Assembly (NCBI GenBank): GCA_014799855.1
Contig: JAAVHG010000105.1
Location: forward strand, 5,622 to 17,630
Direction of reading: 5' to 3'
Length of the DNA: 12,009 bases
DNA from: Oscillibacter sp.
GTDB taxonomy: Bacteria > Bacillota > Clostridia > Oscillospirales > Oscillospiraceae
Shown here: one piece after another, positions 1-7,167 of the stretch
How positions within the stretch are numbered: position 1 is the stretch's first letter
How the letters are laid out: each line of letters opens with the position of its first letter
Position numbers and translations under genes: made by a program
The notes under the pieces: model-generated
What the model was told of the DNA's origin: nothing
Database searches by the model: none
Seen by the model: only the letters and a program-made list of their open reading frames with translations

Positions 1-437
1 TGTATGACGACTACACCGTCCGGCAGGGGCTGGAAAAGATGAAATACCACGGCTATTCCGCCATTCCCGTCATCACCCGGGAGGGGAAGTACGCCGGGGC
101 CATCACGGAGGGGGACTTTCTCTGGTGCCTCCTCTCCGGCGAGAATCACGGCAAGATCCCTTCCTTGAAGGAGCTGGAAAAAATACGGGTGCGGGACATT
201 CTCACCCCGGACAGCAGTCCGGCGGTCCGCATCACCGTCAGCATGGAGGAGCTGGTCAACAGCGCCATGAACCAGAACTTCGTGCCGGTAGTGGACGATT
301 TGGGCAATTTCACCGGCATTGTCACCCGAAAGGACATTATCCGGTATCTCTCCCAGAAGGGGACCCGGGCCGCGGCCGCCCCTGCTCCCTGGCCGTTCGA
401 GGACCGGCAGGCCTATTCACAGGCGGCGTTTTCATGA
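1..437 (+). CDS. CBS domain-containing protein, 3' end (partial)
   Basis: The reading frame is open from the first base and ends in TGA at 435-437, so the N-terminus lies outside the window. The visible part carries one nearly complete CBS motif (around YDDYTVRQGLEKMKYHGYSA, then IPVITREGKYAGAITEGDFL) and a second from about VRDILTPDSS to VDDLGNFTGIVTRKDIIRYL. CBS pairs (Bateman modules) commonly bind adenine nucleotides and regulate an attached domain or act alone. No other domain is visible, and the C-terminal tail after the second CBS is short, proline/alanine-rich and probably disordered. The gene converges on the threonine-synthase-like gene and is separated from it by a terminator, so it is probably not part of the catabolic cluster. 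Its specific ligand and role cannot be told from this fragment. An internal ATG at 39 lies within the first CBS domain and is not a credible start. Confidence 0.88.
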   Translation, partial: YDDYTVRQGLEKMKYHGYSAIPVITREGKYAGAITEGDFLWCLLSGENHGKIPSLKELEKIRVRDILTPDSSPAVRITVSMEELVNSAMNQNFVPVVDDLGNFTGIVTRKDIIRYLSQKGTRAAAAPAPWPFEDRQAYSQAAFS

Positions 438-446
438 AAACGCCGC
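423..446. repeat. Perfect 24-bp palindrome over the CBS gene stop codon
   Basis: Bases 423-434 are the exact reverse complement of 435-446. In RNA this makes a hairpin with a GC-rich base and an A/U-rich top. The TGA stop of the CBS gene (435-437) sits in the upper right arm. No T-run follows, so it does not look like a classic intrinsic terminator. It is the first of three consecutive stem-loops in this intergenic region. Confidence 0.75.
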
Positions 447-449
447 TCC

Positions 450-476
450 GCCGCGTTGTTTAAGCGGGAACGCGGC
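450..476. repeat. Stem-loop in convergent intergenic region
   Basis: GCCGCGTT at 450-457 pairs perfectly with AACGCGGC at 469-476 across an 11-nt loop. It lies between the palindrome over the CBS stop codon and the strong terminator hairpin. The function is unknown. It may help protect the 3' end of one or both convergent transcripts. Confidence 0.55.
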
Positions 477-488
477 TTGACTGCGCAT

Positions 489-519
489 AAAGACCGTCCG
501 CCTATGGCGGACGGTCTTT
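489..519. terminator. Bidirectional intrinsic terminator between convergent genes
   Basis: A perfect 14-bp inverted repeat (489-502 with 506-519) surrounds a 3-nt loop. The arms begin with AAA and end with TTT, so each strand presents a GC-rich stem finishing in a short U-stretch. It lies between the convergent CBS gene (ends 437) and the threonine-synthase-like gene (ends 565), where a shared terminator is expected. The T-tract is short, so some readthrough is possible. Confidence 0.85.
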
Positions 520-564
520 GCATATGCACTTCGAGGGTATGGTGCCGCGGAACGCTTTTTCCGT

Positions 565-1809
565 TTACTTCTCCGGCGTAATCCCCCGCTCCGCGAAGGC
601 CGCCAGGAGGCGGTCCATGTCGCTGGGGATGGCGATAGGCGCCCCGCAGGCGGCGATGGCGTTGGCCACGTCCTTCAAGCCGTTTCCGGTCACCACGGAG
701 ACCACCGTATCGGTTTTACCGATCATCCCCGCCTCGCAGAGCTTCTTCACTCCCGCCGTGCCCGTAACTCCGGCGGGCTCGCCGAATACGCCGCAGGTCC
801 GGCCCAGCAGCTTCTGAGCCGCCATGATCTCCTGGTCGGTGACGTTCACCGTCAAGCCCCCGGACTCCCGGACGGCCATCAGGGCCTTGTCGGCGTTCCG
901 GGGCACGCCTACGGCGATGGAGTCCGCCAGGGTGTTTTCCTCCATGGGACGCCAGTCCTCCCCGGTCTCAAGGCTGCGGTTCAGGGGACAGCAGCCCGCC
1001 GCCTGGGCGGAGATCAGGCGGGGCAGGCGGTCGATAAACCCAATGGCGTACAGGTCCTTCAACCCCTTCCACAGCCCCGCGATGGTGCAGCCGTCGCCGA
1101 CGGAAATGGCGATGTAGTCCGGGACCCGCCAGTCCAGCTGCTCCATAATCTCCAAGGCCACGGTCTTCTTTCCCTCGGAGAGGTAGGGATTGATGGCGGC
1201 GTTGCGGTTGTACCAGCCCCACCGGTCAATAGCCGCCTTGGACAGCTCGAAGGTGTCCTCGTAGCTGCCCTGGACGGAGATCACCGTGGCCCCAAAAGTC
1301 ATCAGCTGGGCCACCTTCCCCTTGGGGGCGCGGGAGGGGACAAAGATATAGGTGGACAGCCCCGCCGCCGCGGCGTTTCCCGCCAGGGACGAGGCGGCGT
1401 TTCCCGTGGAGGAGCAGGCGATAACCCTGGCCCCCGCCTCGGTGGCTTTTGCCACAGCCATGGCGCTGGCCCGGTCCTTCAGGGAGGCGGTGGGATTCTG
1501 GCCGTCGTCCTTCACCCACAGGCGGCCCAGGCCCAGCTCCTCCGCAAGGCGGGGCTCCTCATAGAGGGGGGACCAGCCCACCCGGAGGGGCGGCGGCGCA
1601 GTCTCCTCCTCCACCGGGAGAAGCTCCCGGTAACGCCACATGGAGCGCTCCGGCCGCGCGGCCAGCTTCTCCTTGGTCAGCCGGACTTTGATGTAGTCGT
1701 AGTCGTAAACGATGTCCAAAATGCCGCCGCATTCGCAGGCGGTGAGATCCGGCGCGGCGGGATAGGTCTTCCCGCACTTGACGCACTTTCCATACAGGAC
1801 ATGCTCCAT
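565..1809 (-). CDS. Threonine synthase family PLP-dependent enzyme with N-terminal zinc ribbon
   Basis: A 414-aa fold-type-II PLP enzyme. Residues 1-30 hold a four-cysteine zinc-ribbon-like segment (C9, C12, C25, C27), as in many archaeal-type threonine synthases. The PLP lysine is K111 in NPTASLKDR, followed by the SSTGNAA loop (133-139) and a glycine-rich phosphate-binding segment near VGDGCTI (237-243). Canonical threonine synthase converts O-phosphohomoserine to threonine. The start at 1809 is chosen over the upstream in-frame ATG at 1845 because AAAGGAG (1817-1823) lies 7 nt before it. It is the last gene of the minus-strand unit, 87 bp after the larger PLP enzyme. No homoserine kinase or dehydrogenase gene adjoins it, and its neighbours are catabolic. 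It could therefore be a housekeeping threonine synthase or a paralogue acting as an amino-acid lyase in the cluster. Family assignment is firm; the substrate is not. Confidence 0.87.
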   Translation of the reverse strand: MEHVLYGKCVKCGKTYPAAPDLTACECGGILDIVYDYDYIKVRLTKEKLAARPERSMWRYRELLPVEEETAPPPLRVGWSPLYEEPRLAEELGLGRLWVKDDGQNPTASLKDRASAMAVAKATEAGARVIACSSTGNAASSLAGNAAAAGLSTYIFVPSRAPKGKVAQLMTFGATVISVQGSYEDTFELSKAAIDRWGWYNRNAAINPYLSEGKKTVALEIMEQLDWRVPDYIAISVGDGCTIAGLWKGLKDLYAIGFIDRLPRLISAQAAGCCPLNRSLETGEDWRPMEENTLADSIAVGVPRNADKALMAVRESGGLTVNVTDQEIMAAQKLLGRTCGVFGEPAGVTGTAGVKKLCEAGMIGKTDTVVSVVTGNGLKDVANAIAACGAPIAIPSDMDRLLAAFAERGITPEK

Positions 1810-1845
1810 GGTCAGGCTCCTTTCTGTCACCGGGCCCCCAGTCAA

Positions 1846-1869
1846 GAGGCGGGCCCGGAGGCCCGCCTC
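1846..1869. repeat. GC-rich stem-loop between the two PLP enzyme genes
   Basis: GAGGCGGGC (1846-1854) is the exact reverse complement of GCCCGCCTC (1861-1869), with a 6-nt loop. It sits in the 87-bp gap between the two minus-strand PLP genes. No T-run follows on the minus strand, so it is more likely an mRNA-stabilising or attenuating structure than an efficient terminator. It may make expression of the second gene differ from the first. Confidence 0.55.
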
Positions 1870-1896
1870 CTTGGAGGTCTGGAATTAAATTCAAAT

Positions 1897-3372
1897 TTAC
1901 AGGGTCTTCAATACGCCGGTTTCCTCGTTAAAGGCGTTGATCAGCTCGTCCAGATCCTTGGCCTGGGCGTGAACGGCATCCCAGGTGCCCTCGGTGTCGT
2001 ACCACAGGCTGTTCAGCTCCTCGCTGGTCTTGCCCTGCTGCTCCACCCAGGTATAGTATTTCAGATGATGCACCCGCTTGCGGCCGGCGTAGGTCAGCTC
2101 CATCATATTGTCGGTTTTCTGGGCCAGAATGTGGAGGTTGTGGTCCAGCTCCGCCGCCTGGACGGTGTACGCGCCGTGCTGGTCGTTCAGCTCGGCGATG
2201 CGGCTGCCGTACATGACGGCGGAGTCCGTCAGAACGGTGCCCACCACGTCCCGGGCGGTGAACTCGTAATACTTCGCCATCTTGATGCAGCAAAGCACGT
2301 TGGCAATACCGGAGATACCCAGCCAGGTGAGCTTTTCGATGAGCTCGCCGGAGAGCTTCAGGGTCTCCCGCAGGTAGGTCTGTCCCTCGGGGGTATTGAA
2401 GAGGCGGAGAAGCCGCTGGCTGTCCTCGTCGTCAATGGCGATAGCCATGTCGGTATTCTTCACGTTGTGAATCCAGGGAATGTGCTTGTCGCCGATGCCC
2501 TCGATCCGGTGGCCGCCGAAGCCGTTATTCAGGATAGTGGGGCACTGGAGGGCCTCGCCCACGCCCAGCTTGAGGCGGGGATAACGCTCCTTGAGGAGGT
2601 CTCCGGCGCTCATGGTTCCGGCGGAGCCGGAGGTGAAGCAGGCTCCCGCGAAGCGGTCTCCGGGGCGCTTGACGGCCTCGAACACGTCCGCCAGGGCGGT
2701 TCCGGTGACGTTGTAATGCCACAAGGGATTGCCCATTTCCTCAAACTGGTTGAAGATCATGTACTGGGGGTCCTGCTTCAGCTCGTTGGTCTTGTCGAAA
2801 ATCTCCTTGACGTTGGACTCACAGCCGGGAGTGGCGATGACCTCCGCGCCGATCTCATGGAGCCAGTCGAACCGCTCCTGGCTCATCTCCGCCGGGAGGA
2901 TAGCCACGCCCTGGGCCCCCAGGAGGCGGGAGTTGAAGGCGCCGCCCCGGCAGTAGTTTCCGGTGGAGGGCCACACGGCCTTGTGCCGCTCCACGTCGAA
3001 CTGGCCCGTCACCAGCCGGGGGGCCAGGCATCCGAAGGACGCGCCCACCTTATGGCAGCCGGTGGGGAACCACTTGCCCACCATGGCGATGATGCGGCAG
3101 GGCACGCCGGAGAGCTTGGAGGGGATTTCCACATAGTTGGGCACGGCCTGGAACAGGCCGCCGGACTCCCTGGCCTCGTTTTTCCAGGTGATGCGGAAGA
3201 GGTTCAGGGGATTCACGTCCCAGAGGCCCACGGTTTTCAGCTTCTCCTGAACCTTTTCCGGGATGGTCTCGGGGTGCTGCATCTGGGCGATGGTGGGGAT
3301 CAGGATGCCGTTCTCTTTGGCCTTTTTGATGTTATTGGCCCGGCCCTGGGGGTTGACGGACAGATCAATCAT
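1897..3372 (-). CDS. Large PLP-dependent enzyme of the cysteine synthase/tryptophan synthase beta fold (substrate unknown)
   Basis: A 491-aa protein. It has the order of motifs of fold-type-II PLP enzymes: a candidate PLP lysine K108 in GCHKVGAS, the STGNY loop at 136-140, and a glycine-rich phosphate-binding loop SGSAGT near 248-253. It is longer than typical cysteine synthases (about 300 aa) and has a long C-terminal extension. It lacks the NAFKxLG motif of diaminopropionate ammonia-lyase (YgeX), so it is not an ordinary YgeX. The start at 3372 has AGGAGGG (3381-3387) 8 nt upstream. The ORF extends to an ATG at 3435, but that would lie deep inside the regulator gene. The CDS overlaps the end of the regulator by 8 nt, suggesting translational coupling. 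I recognise the family (often annotated as PLP-dependent protein beta subunit or cysteine-synthase-like), but not a proven reaction. A beta-elimination or ammonia-lyase role on a diamino or ureido amino acid is an inference from the YgeW/YgeY neighbourhood. Confidence 0.82.
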   Translation of the reverse strand: MIDLSVNPQGRANNIKKAKENGILIPTIAQMQHPETIPEKVQEKLKTVGLWDVNPLNLFRITWKNEARESGGLFQAVPNYVEIPSKLSGVPCRIIAMVGKWFPTGCHKVGASFGCLAPRLVTGQFDVERHKAVWPSTGNYCRGGAFNSRLLGAQGVAILPAEMSQERFDWLHEIGAEVIATPGCESNVKEIFDKTNELKQDPQYMIFNQFEEMGNPLWHYNVTGTALADVFEAVKRPGDRFAGACFTSGSAGTMSAGDLLKERYPRLKLGVGEALQCPTILNNGFGGHRIEGIGDKHIPWIHNVKNTDMAIAIDDEDSQRLLRLFNTPEGQTYLRETLKLSGELIEKLTWLGISGIANVLCCIKMAKYYEFTARDVVGTVLTDSAVMYGSRIAELNDQHGAYTVQAAELDHNLHILAQKTDNMMELTYAGRKRVHHLKYYTWVEQQGKTSEELNSLWYDTEGTWDAVHAQAKDLDELINAFNEETGVLKTL

Positions 3373-4015
3373 GTGGTTTACCCTCCTGTTGTTTTGAATC
3401 AATATAAGAATATAATGTATATTTGGATATGCCAAAATATTTTGCCACCTTGTCGCCGGATTTCGTCACCAGAAACGCGCCGTTCTGGTTCAGAAACTGG
3501 ATCGCCCGGACCTTGTCGTCCTTGTTCATCAGGGCCACAGGCTTGCCCACCAGGGCCACGGACTGCTGGATCAACTCCTCCAGAAGGTCGTTGATGTTGA
3601 CAATCCGCTCCGGCTCCGCCGGGACAGGCTCCTCGGTGGAGAGCAGGTCGTGGAGGGCGCTCTCCACCATCAGCAGCCGGGAGATATCGTAGTTAATAGC
3701 CAGAATGGCGGAGACCTTTCCCTTGCCGTTGCGGATGTAGACGGTGGAGGACTTGATGATCTTCCCGTCCGGGGTCTTCATCAGGTAGGAGAGGTGGTCC
3801 CGGGGCTGGGGATCGTTGGTTTTCAGCTGCTCCATCACCACATTAGACGCGCCGTCTCCCACCCTCCGGCCGGAAACGTGGCCGTTGACAATGTGGACGA
3901 TGCTGTGGTCGGGATTTTTGCTGAGATCGTGGATGACCACCTCGCAGCTGCTGCCGAACTCCGCCGCGATGCCCGCGGCCACCTGCCGCAGCAGTTCCAA
4001 TTTTCCGCTTTCCAA
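3365..4015 (-). CDS. YheO/DauR-like transcriptional regulator (PAS-like plus C-terminal HTH)
   Basis: A protein of about 216 aa with the two-part architecture of the YheO family. An N-terminal PAS-like sensor region (roughly 5-120) includes the family-typical CEVVIHDL and the STVYIRNGKGK/ILAINYDIS segments. A C-terminal HTH of about 50 residues ends in a recognition-helix-like KVAKYFGISKYTLYSYI. E. coli YheO and Pseudomonas DauR, a D-arginine catabolism regulator, share this layout, so a small-molecule-responsive local regulator is likely. Start choice is ambiguous: GTG 4021, GTG 4018 and TTG 4015 are adjacent codons. AGGAGG at 4023-4028 leaves only 1 nt before the first but 7 nt before TTG 4015, so I use 4015. 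The gene is first in the minus-strand unit, overlaps the next gene, and is divergent from ygeY. It probably controls both directions from the shared intergenic region. Confidence 0.85.
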   Translation of the reverse strand: MESGKLELLRQVAAGIAAEFGSSCEVVIHDLSKNPDHSIVHIVNGHVSGRRVGDGASNVVMEQLKTNDPQPRDHLSYLMKTPDGKIIKSSTVYIRNGKGKVSAILAINYDISRLLMVESALHDLLSTEEPVPAEPERIVNINDLLEELIQQSVALVGKPVALMNKDDKVRAIQFLNQNGAFLVTKSGDKVAKYFGISKYTLYSYIDSKQQEGKPHD

Positions 4016-4078
4016 CACCACGCCTCCTCTCGACAGGTTTCCGCGCCGTTTCCGTGAAATTTCTCACAGGTCCCTTTC

Positions 4079-4106
4079 ATCATACCACAGTTTTTGGAGA
4101 AATCAA
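4079..4106 (-). promoter_or_regulatory. Sigma-A-type promoter for the regulator/PLP enzyme unit
   Basis: On the minus strand, TTGATT (4106-4101) and TATGAT (4084-4079) are separated by 16 nt, with transcription predicted to start near 4072. This gives a leader of about 55 nt before the regulator start. An 8-bp palindrome GAAATTTC (4056-4063), within the imperfect dyad GTGA...TCAC at 4054-4067, lies just downstream of the predicted start. It could be an operator for autoregulation, but this is tentative. Confidence 0.6.
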
Positions 4107-4146
4107 CACTTTTTCAAAAAATTTTTTTGGTTTTCTAAAATTTTGT

Positions 4147-4174
4147 TTGACATTCCCATATCTTGTGTTATCAT
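4147..4174 (+). promoter_or_regulatory. Sigma-A-type promoter for the ygeY operon
   Basis: A perfect -35 box TTGACA (4147-4152) and a good -10 box TATCAT (4169-4174) are spaced by 16 nt. Transcription should begin near 4181, about 60 nt before the ygeY start. Upstream lie strongly AT-rich bases (4105-4146) with A- and T-tracts resembling an UP element, in otherwise GC-rich DNA. The site is back-to-back with the regulator promoter, leaving about 40 bp between the two -35 boxes for a shared operator. Confidence 0.7.
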
Positions 4175-4242
4175 AGGATCAGTGAACTATGACCTATATC
4201 TGTCAAGCGCGGAAAATGATTTTGGATATGGAGGGCTTTACC

Positions 4243-5655
4243 ATGGATTTTGAGGCGATCAAGGAAGCGGCCAGAGGCCGTCAGGCGGACATGTCCCGGT
4301 TCCTCCGGGACATGATCTCCCATCCCAGCGAGAGCTGCGAAGAGCGGGACGTGGTGATGTGCATCAAGGCGGAGATGGAAAAGCTGGGCTATGACCGGGT
4401 GGAAATCGACGGCCTGGGCAACGTCATCGGCTGGATGGGCGAAGGAGACAAGATTATCGCCATCGACTCCCACATCGACACCGTGGGCGTCGGCAACATC
4501 GACAACTGGGAGGCTGACCCCTACCAGGGCTACGAGACCGAGGACATCATCTTCGGCCGGGGCGGCAGCGACCAGGAGGGCGGCATGGCCTCCGCCGTGT
4601 ACGGCGTGAAGATCATGAAGGATCTGGGCCTCATCCCCGAGGGCTACAAGATTATGGTGGTCGGCTCCGTCCAGGAGGAGGACTGCGACGGCATGTGCTG
4701 GCAGTACATCGTCAACAAATATTTCAACGGTCCCGAGGACGCCCGCGGCAAAATCGAGTTCGTCATTTCCACCGAGCCCACCGACGGCGGCATCTACCGG
4801 GGCCACCGGGGCCGCATGGAGATCCGGGTGGACGTGAAGGGCGTCTCCTGCCACGGCTCCGCCCCGGAGCGGGGAGACAACGCCATCTATAAAATGGCGG
4901 ATATTCTCCAGGACGTCCGCGCCCTCAACGAGAGCGGCGACGGCCCCAGCAACCGCGTCAAGGGCCTGGTGAAAATGCTGAACGAGGAGTTCAACCCCGA
5001 ACACGCCGAGGACGCCCGGTTCCTGGGCCGGGGCACCTGCACCGTCAGCCAGATTTTCTACACCTCCCCCTCCCGCTGCGCCGTGGCGGACTCCTGTGCC
5101 ATCTCCATCGACCGGCGCATGACCGCCGGGGAAACCTGGGACTCCTGCCTGGAGGAAATCCGCCAGCTTCCCGCGGTGAAGAAGTACGGCGAAGACGTGA
5201 AGGTCTCCATGTACATGTATGACCGCCCCGCCTGGACCGGCACGGTCTATGAGACGGAGTGCTTCTTCCCCACCTGGATCAACAAGGAGAGCGCCCCCCA
5301 CGTCCAGGCCCTCATCGACGCCCACACCGCCCTGTGGGGCGGCAAGCGCATCGGCCACGCCGACGCGGACCCCAAGAAGGACGCCATGCACCTGCGGGAG
5401 GGCCGTCCCCTCACGGACAAGTGGACCTTCTCCACTAACTGCGTATCCATCCAGGGCCGGTACGGCATCCCCTGCGTGGGCTTCGGCCCCGGCGCGGAGA
5501 GCCAGGCCCACGCCCCCAACGAGATCACCTGGAAGCAGGATCTGGTCACCTGCGCCGCGCTGTACGCCGCCGTGCCCATGCTGTATAAGCCGGAGAACAA
5601 GACCGGGGACGCGTCCGAGTTCCGCCAGAGCCTGACGGACAACGACATCCAGTAA
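4243..5655 (+). CDS. ygeY: YgeY family (selenium metabolism-linked) M20-type metallohydrolase
   Basis: A 470-aa member of the M20/ArgE/DapE amidohydrolase superfamily, very like YgeY. Metal-binding and catalytic residues are visible in order: H77 and D79 in SHIDT, bridging D110 in RGGSDQEGG, the E145-E146 pair in QEEDCDG, E178 in STEPTD, and C-terminal H423 in QAHAPNE. H204 (CHGSAPERG) lies at the start of the dimerisation/lid domain. The start at 4243 is chosen because GGAGGG (4230-4235) lies 7 nt upstream; the in-frame ATG at 4189 lacks such a site. M20 relatives hydrolyse amide or ureido bonds of small amino-acid derivatives. In E. coli and gut anaerobes ygeY accompanies ygeW and ygeX in purine/urate catabolic clusters, so the substrate is probably a ureido or carbamoylated amino acid. 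The exact substrate is not established by sequence. It is the first gene of the plus-strand operon, behind a strong promoter. Confidence 0.93.
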   Translation: MDFEAIKEAARGRQADMSRFLRDMISHPSESCEERDVVMCIKAEMEKLGYDRVEIDGLGNVIGWMGEGDKIIAIDSHIDTVGVGNIDNWEADPYQGYETEDIIFGRGGSDQEGGMASAVYGVKIMKDLGLIPEGYKIMVVGSVQEEDCDGMCWQYIVNKYFNGPEDARGKIEFVISTEPTDGGIYRGHRGRMEIRVDVKGVSCHGSAPERGDNAIYKMADILQDVRALNESGDGPSNRVKGLVKMLNEEFNPEHAEDARFLGRGTCTVSQIFYTSPSRCAVADSCAISIDRRMTAGETWDSCLEEIRQLPAVKKYGEDVKVSMYMYDRPAWTGTVYETECFFPTWINKESAPHVQALIDAHTALWGGKRIGHADADPKKDAMHLREGRPLTDKWTFSTNCVSIQGRYGIPCVGFGPGAESQAHAPNEITWKQDLVTCAALYAAVPMLYKPENKTGDASEFRQSLTDNDIQ

Positions 5656-5678
5656 TCCATATTCCGGAGGTATTTCCC

Positions 5679-5939
5679 ATGAAAGGTTTTCGGCTTTGGA
5701 TTCTCTTTTCCTGGGCGGCGGCCCTGGCCGTTGTCGGCGATCTGTTTCTCATCGGCGGCCTGTCCCCGGCGGACCTCAATTATGATCACTTTGGAGAGCT
5801 GCGGCTGACTGCCCTGCTGTTCGTCATGCACGCGGTGTCCCTGACGCTGGTTTTCCACGTCTTGAAGCGTCTGGTAAAAGAGCCTCCCCTGCCGCCCCTG
5901 CCCCACACGCCCGACAGCTGGGACGGCCCGGAAATCTGA
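5679..5939 (+). CDS. Small two-helix membrane protein, function unknown
   Basis: An 86-aa ORF between ygeY and ygeW. It starts 23 nt after the ygeY stop and has GGAGG (5666-5670) 8 nt before its ATG, so it is well placed to be translated as part of the operon. Two hydrophobic stretches are visible: about 5-27 (LWILFSWAAALAVVGDLFLI...) and about 42-61 (LRLTALLFVMHAVSLTLVFH). A polar loop containing DLNYDHFGE separates them. The C-terminal 20 residues are rich in proline and acidic residues and look cytoplasmic or disordered. I do not recognise the family. Possible roles are a membrane anchor for the catabolic enzymes, a small transporter accessory subunit, or a product with no role in the pathway. 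It has no catalytic motif. Confidence 0.72.
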   Translation: MKGFRLWILFSWAAALAVVGDLFLIGGLSPADLNYDHFGELRLTALLFVMHAVSLTLVFHVLKRLVKEPPLPPLPHTPDSWDGPEI

Positions 5940-5975
5940 CCCGGCTTCAAAAATCACCATAAAGGAGTGTTTATC

Positions 5976-7166
5976 ATGTCCAAGACCATTGAGCTGGCCC
6001 AGCATCTGGAAAAGCTGCACATTAACAATATGTACAAGTCCGACTTCTATTGGACCTGGGATAAGACCGACGAGGAGCTGGACGCCATCTTCAGCGTGGC
6101 CGACGCCCTGCGGGATCTGCGGGAGCGCAACAAGTCCACCCGGATCTTCGACTCCGGCCTGGGTATCTCCATCTTCCGGGACAACTCCACCCGCACCCGG
6201 TTCTCCTTTGCCTCCGCCTGCAACCTGCTGGGCCTGGCGGTCCAGGACCTGGACGAGAAGAAATCCCAGATCGCCCACGGCGAGACCGTCCGGGAGACCG
6301 CCAACATGGTGTCTTTCATGGCCGACGTCATCGGCATCCGGGACGACATGTTCATCGGCGAGGGCCACAAGTACCAGAAGACCTTCATGGACGCGGTGAA
6401 GGAGGGCTACCGGGACGGCATCCTGGAGCAGCAGCCCACTCTGGTGAACCTCCAGTGCGACGTGGACCATCCCACCCAGTGCATGGCGGATATGCTCCAC
6501 ATCATCCACCATTTCGGCGGCGTGGAGAACCTGAAGGGGAAAAAGATCGCTATGACCTGGGCCTACTCCCCCAGCTATGGAAAGCCCCTGTCCGTGCCCC
6601 AGGGCGTTATCGGCTTGATGACCCGTTTCGGCATGGACGTGGTGCTGGCCCATCCCGAGGGGTACGGCGTCATGCCGGAGATTGAGACCATCGCCCAGAA
6701 GAACGCCCAGGCCACCGGCGGAAGCTACAGGAAGGTATCCACCATGGAGGAGGCCTTCGACGGGGCGGACATCGTGTATCCCAAGAGCTGGGCCCCCTTC
6801 GCCGCCATGGAGGAGAGGACAAAGCTCTATCAGGCCGGGGATCAGGCGGGCATCAACGCCCTGGAGCAGCGGCTCCTGGCCCAGAACGCCCAGCATAAGG
6901 ACTGGACCTGCTCCGAAGCCATGATGCGCCGCACCAGGAACGGCAGCGCCCTGTACCTCCACTGCCTCCCCGCCGACATCACCGGCCTCAGCTGCCCGGA
7001 GGGCGAGGTGGACAACTCCGTCTTCGACCGCTATTTGGTGCCTTTGTACAAGCAGGCCAGCTACAAGCCCTACATCATTGCCGCCATGATCATGATGAGC
7101 AAGGTAAAGGACCCCGTGGGCGCCCTGATGTCCATGGATTCCGGCAGCAAGCGGAAAATTTTCTAA
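5976..7166 (+). CDS. ygeW: Knotted carbamoyltransferase YgeW
   Basis: A 396-aa member of the aspartate/ornithine carbamoyltransferase superfamily, matching the YgeW group. The carbamoyl-phosphate loop is STRTR (71-75) in FRDNSTRTRFSF. HPTQ (165-168) in CDVDHPTQ and HCLPAD (329-334) are the other signature motifs. It is longer than ornithine carbamoyltransferases (about 310-330 aa), as the YgeW family is. The ATG at 5976 has AAAGGAG (5961-5967) 8 nt upstream; the in-frame GTG at 5967 overlaps that site and is not used. In the catabolic direction such an enzyme phosphorolyses a carbamoylated (ureido) amino compound to carbamoyl phosphate and an amine. With carbamate kinase downstream, this would support ATP formation. 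The natural amine is proposed in the literature to relate to 2,3-diaminopropionate or ureido derivatives, but the sequence does not prove it. Confidence 0.94.
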   Translation: MSKTIELAQHLEKLHINNMYKSDFYWTWDKTDEELDAIFSVADALRDLRERNKSTRIFDSGLGISIFRDNSTRTRFSFASACNLLGLAVQDLDEKKSQIAHGETVRETANMVSFMADVIGIRDDMFIGEGHKYQKTFMDAVKEGYRDGILEQQPTLVNLQCDVDHPTQCMADMLHIIHHFGGVENLKGKKIAMTWAYSPSYGKPLSVPQGVIGLMTRFGMDVVLAHPEGYGVMPEIETIAQKNAQATGGSYRKVSTMEEAFDGADIVYPKSWAPFAAMEERTKLYQAGDQAGINALEQRLLAQNAQHKDWTCSEAMMRRTRNGSALYLHCLPADITGLSCPEGEVDNSVFDRYLVPLYKQASYKPYIIAAMIMMSKVKDPVGALMSMDSGSKRKIF

Positions 7167-7167
7167 G

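Noticed and set aside
1846..1869. The stem-loop between the PLP genes considered as an intrinsic terminator
   Set aside because: The stem is strong, but no T-tract follows on either strand. It is kept only as a structural repeat.
1801..3594. A 597-codon open frame on the plus strand opposite the large PLP enzyme
   Set aside because: The translation is a G/V/L/H-rich mirror of the minus-strand gene without motifs or a ribosome binding site. It is a codon-bias shadow.
4189..4242. An N-terminal extension of YgeY starting at the ATG at 4189
   Set aside because: The better ribosome binding site (4230-4235) serves the ATG at 4243, and the extra 18 residues do not look like family sequence. The extension would also start within about 10 nt of the predicted transcript start.
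4171..5511. A 446-codon minus-strand frame opposite ygeY
   Set aside because: The opposite strand has intact M20 metal-site motifs. This frame has repetitive A/V/D/H/G composition and would cross the ygeY promoter region.
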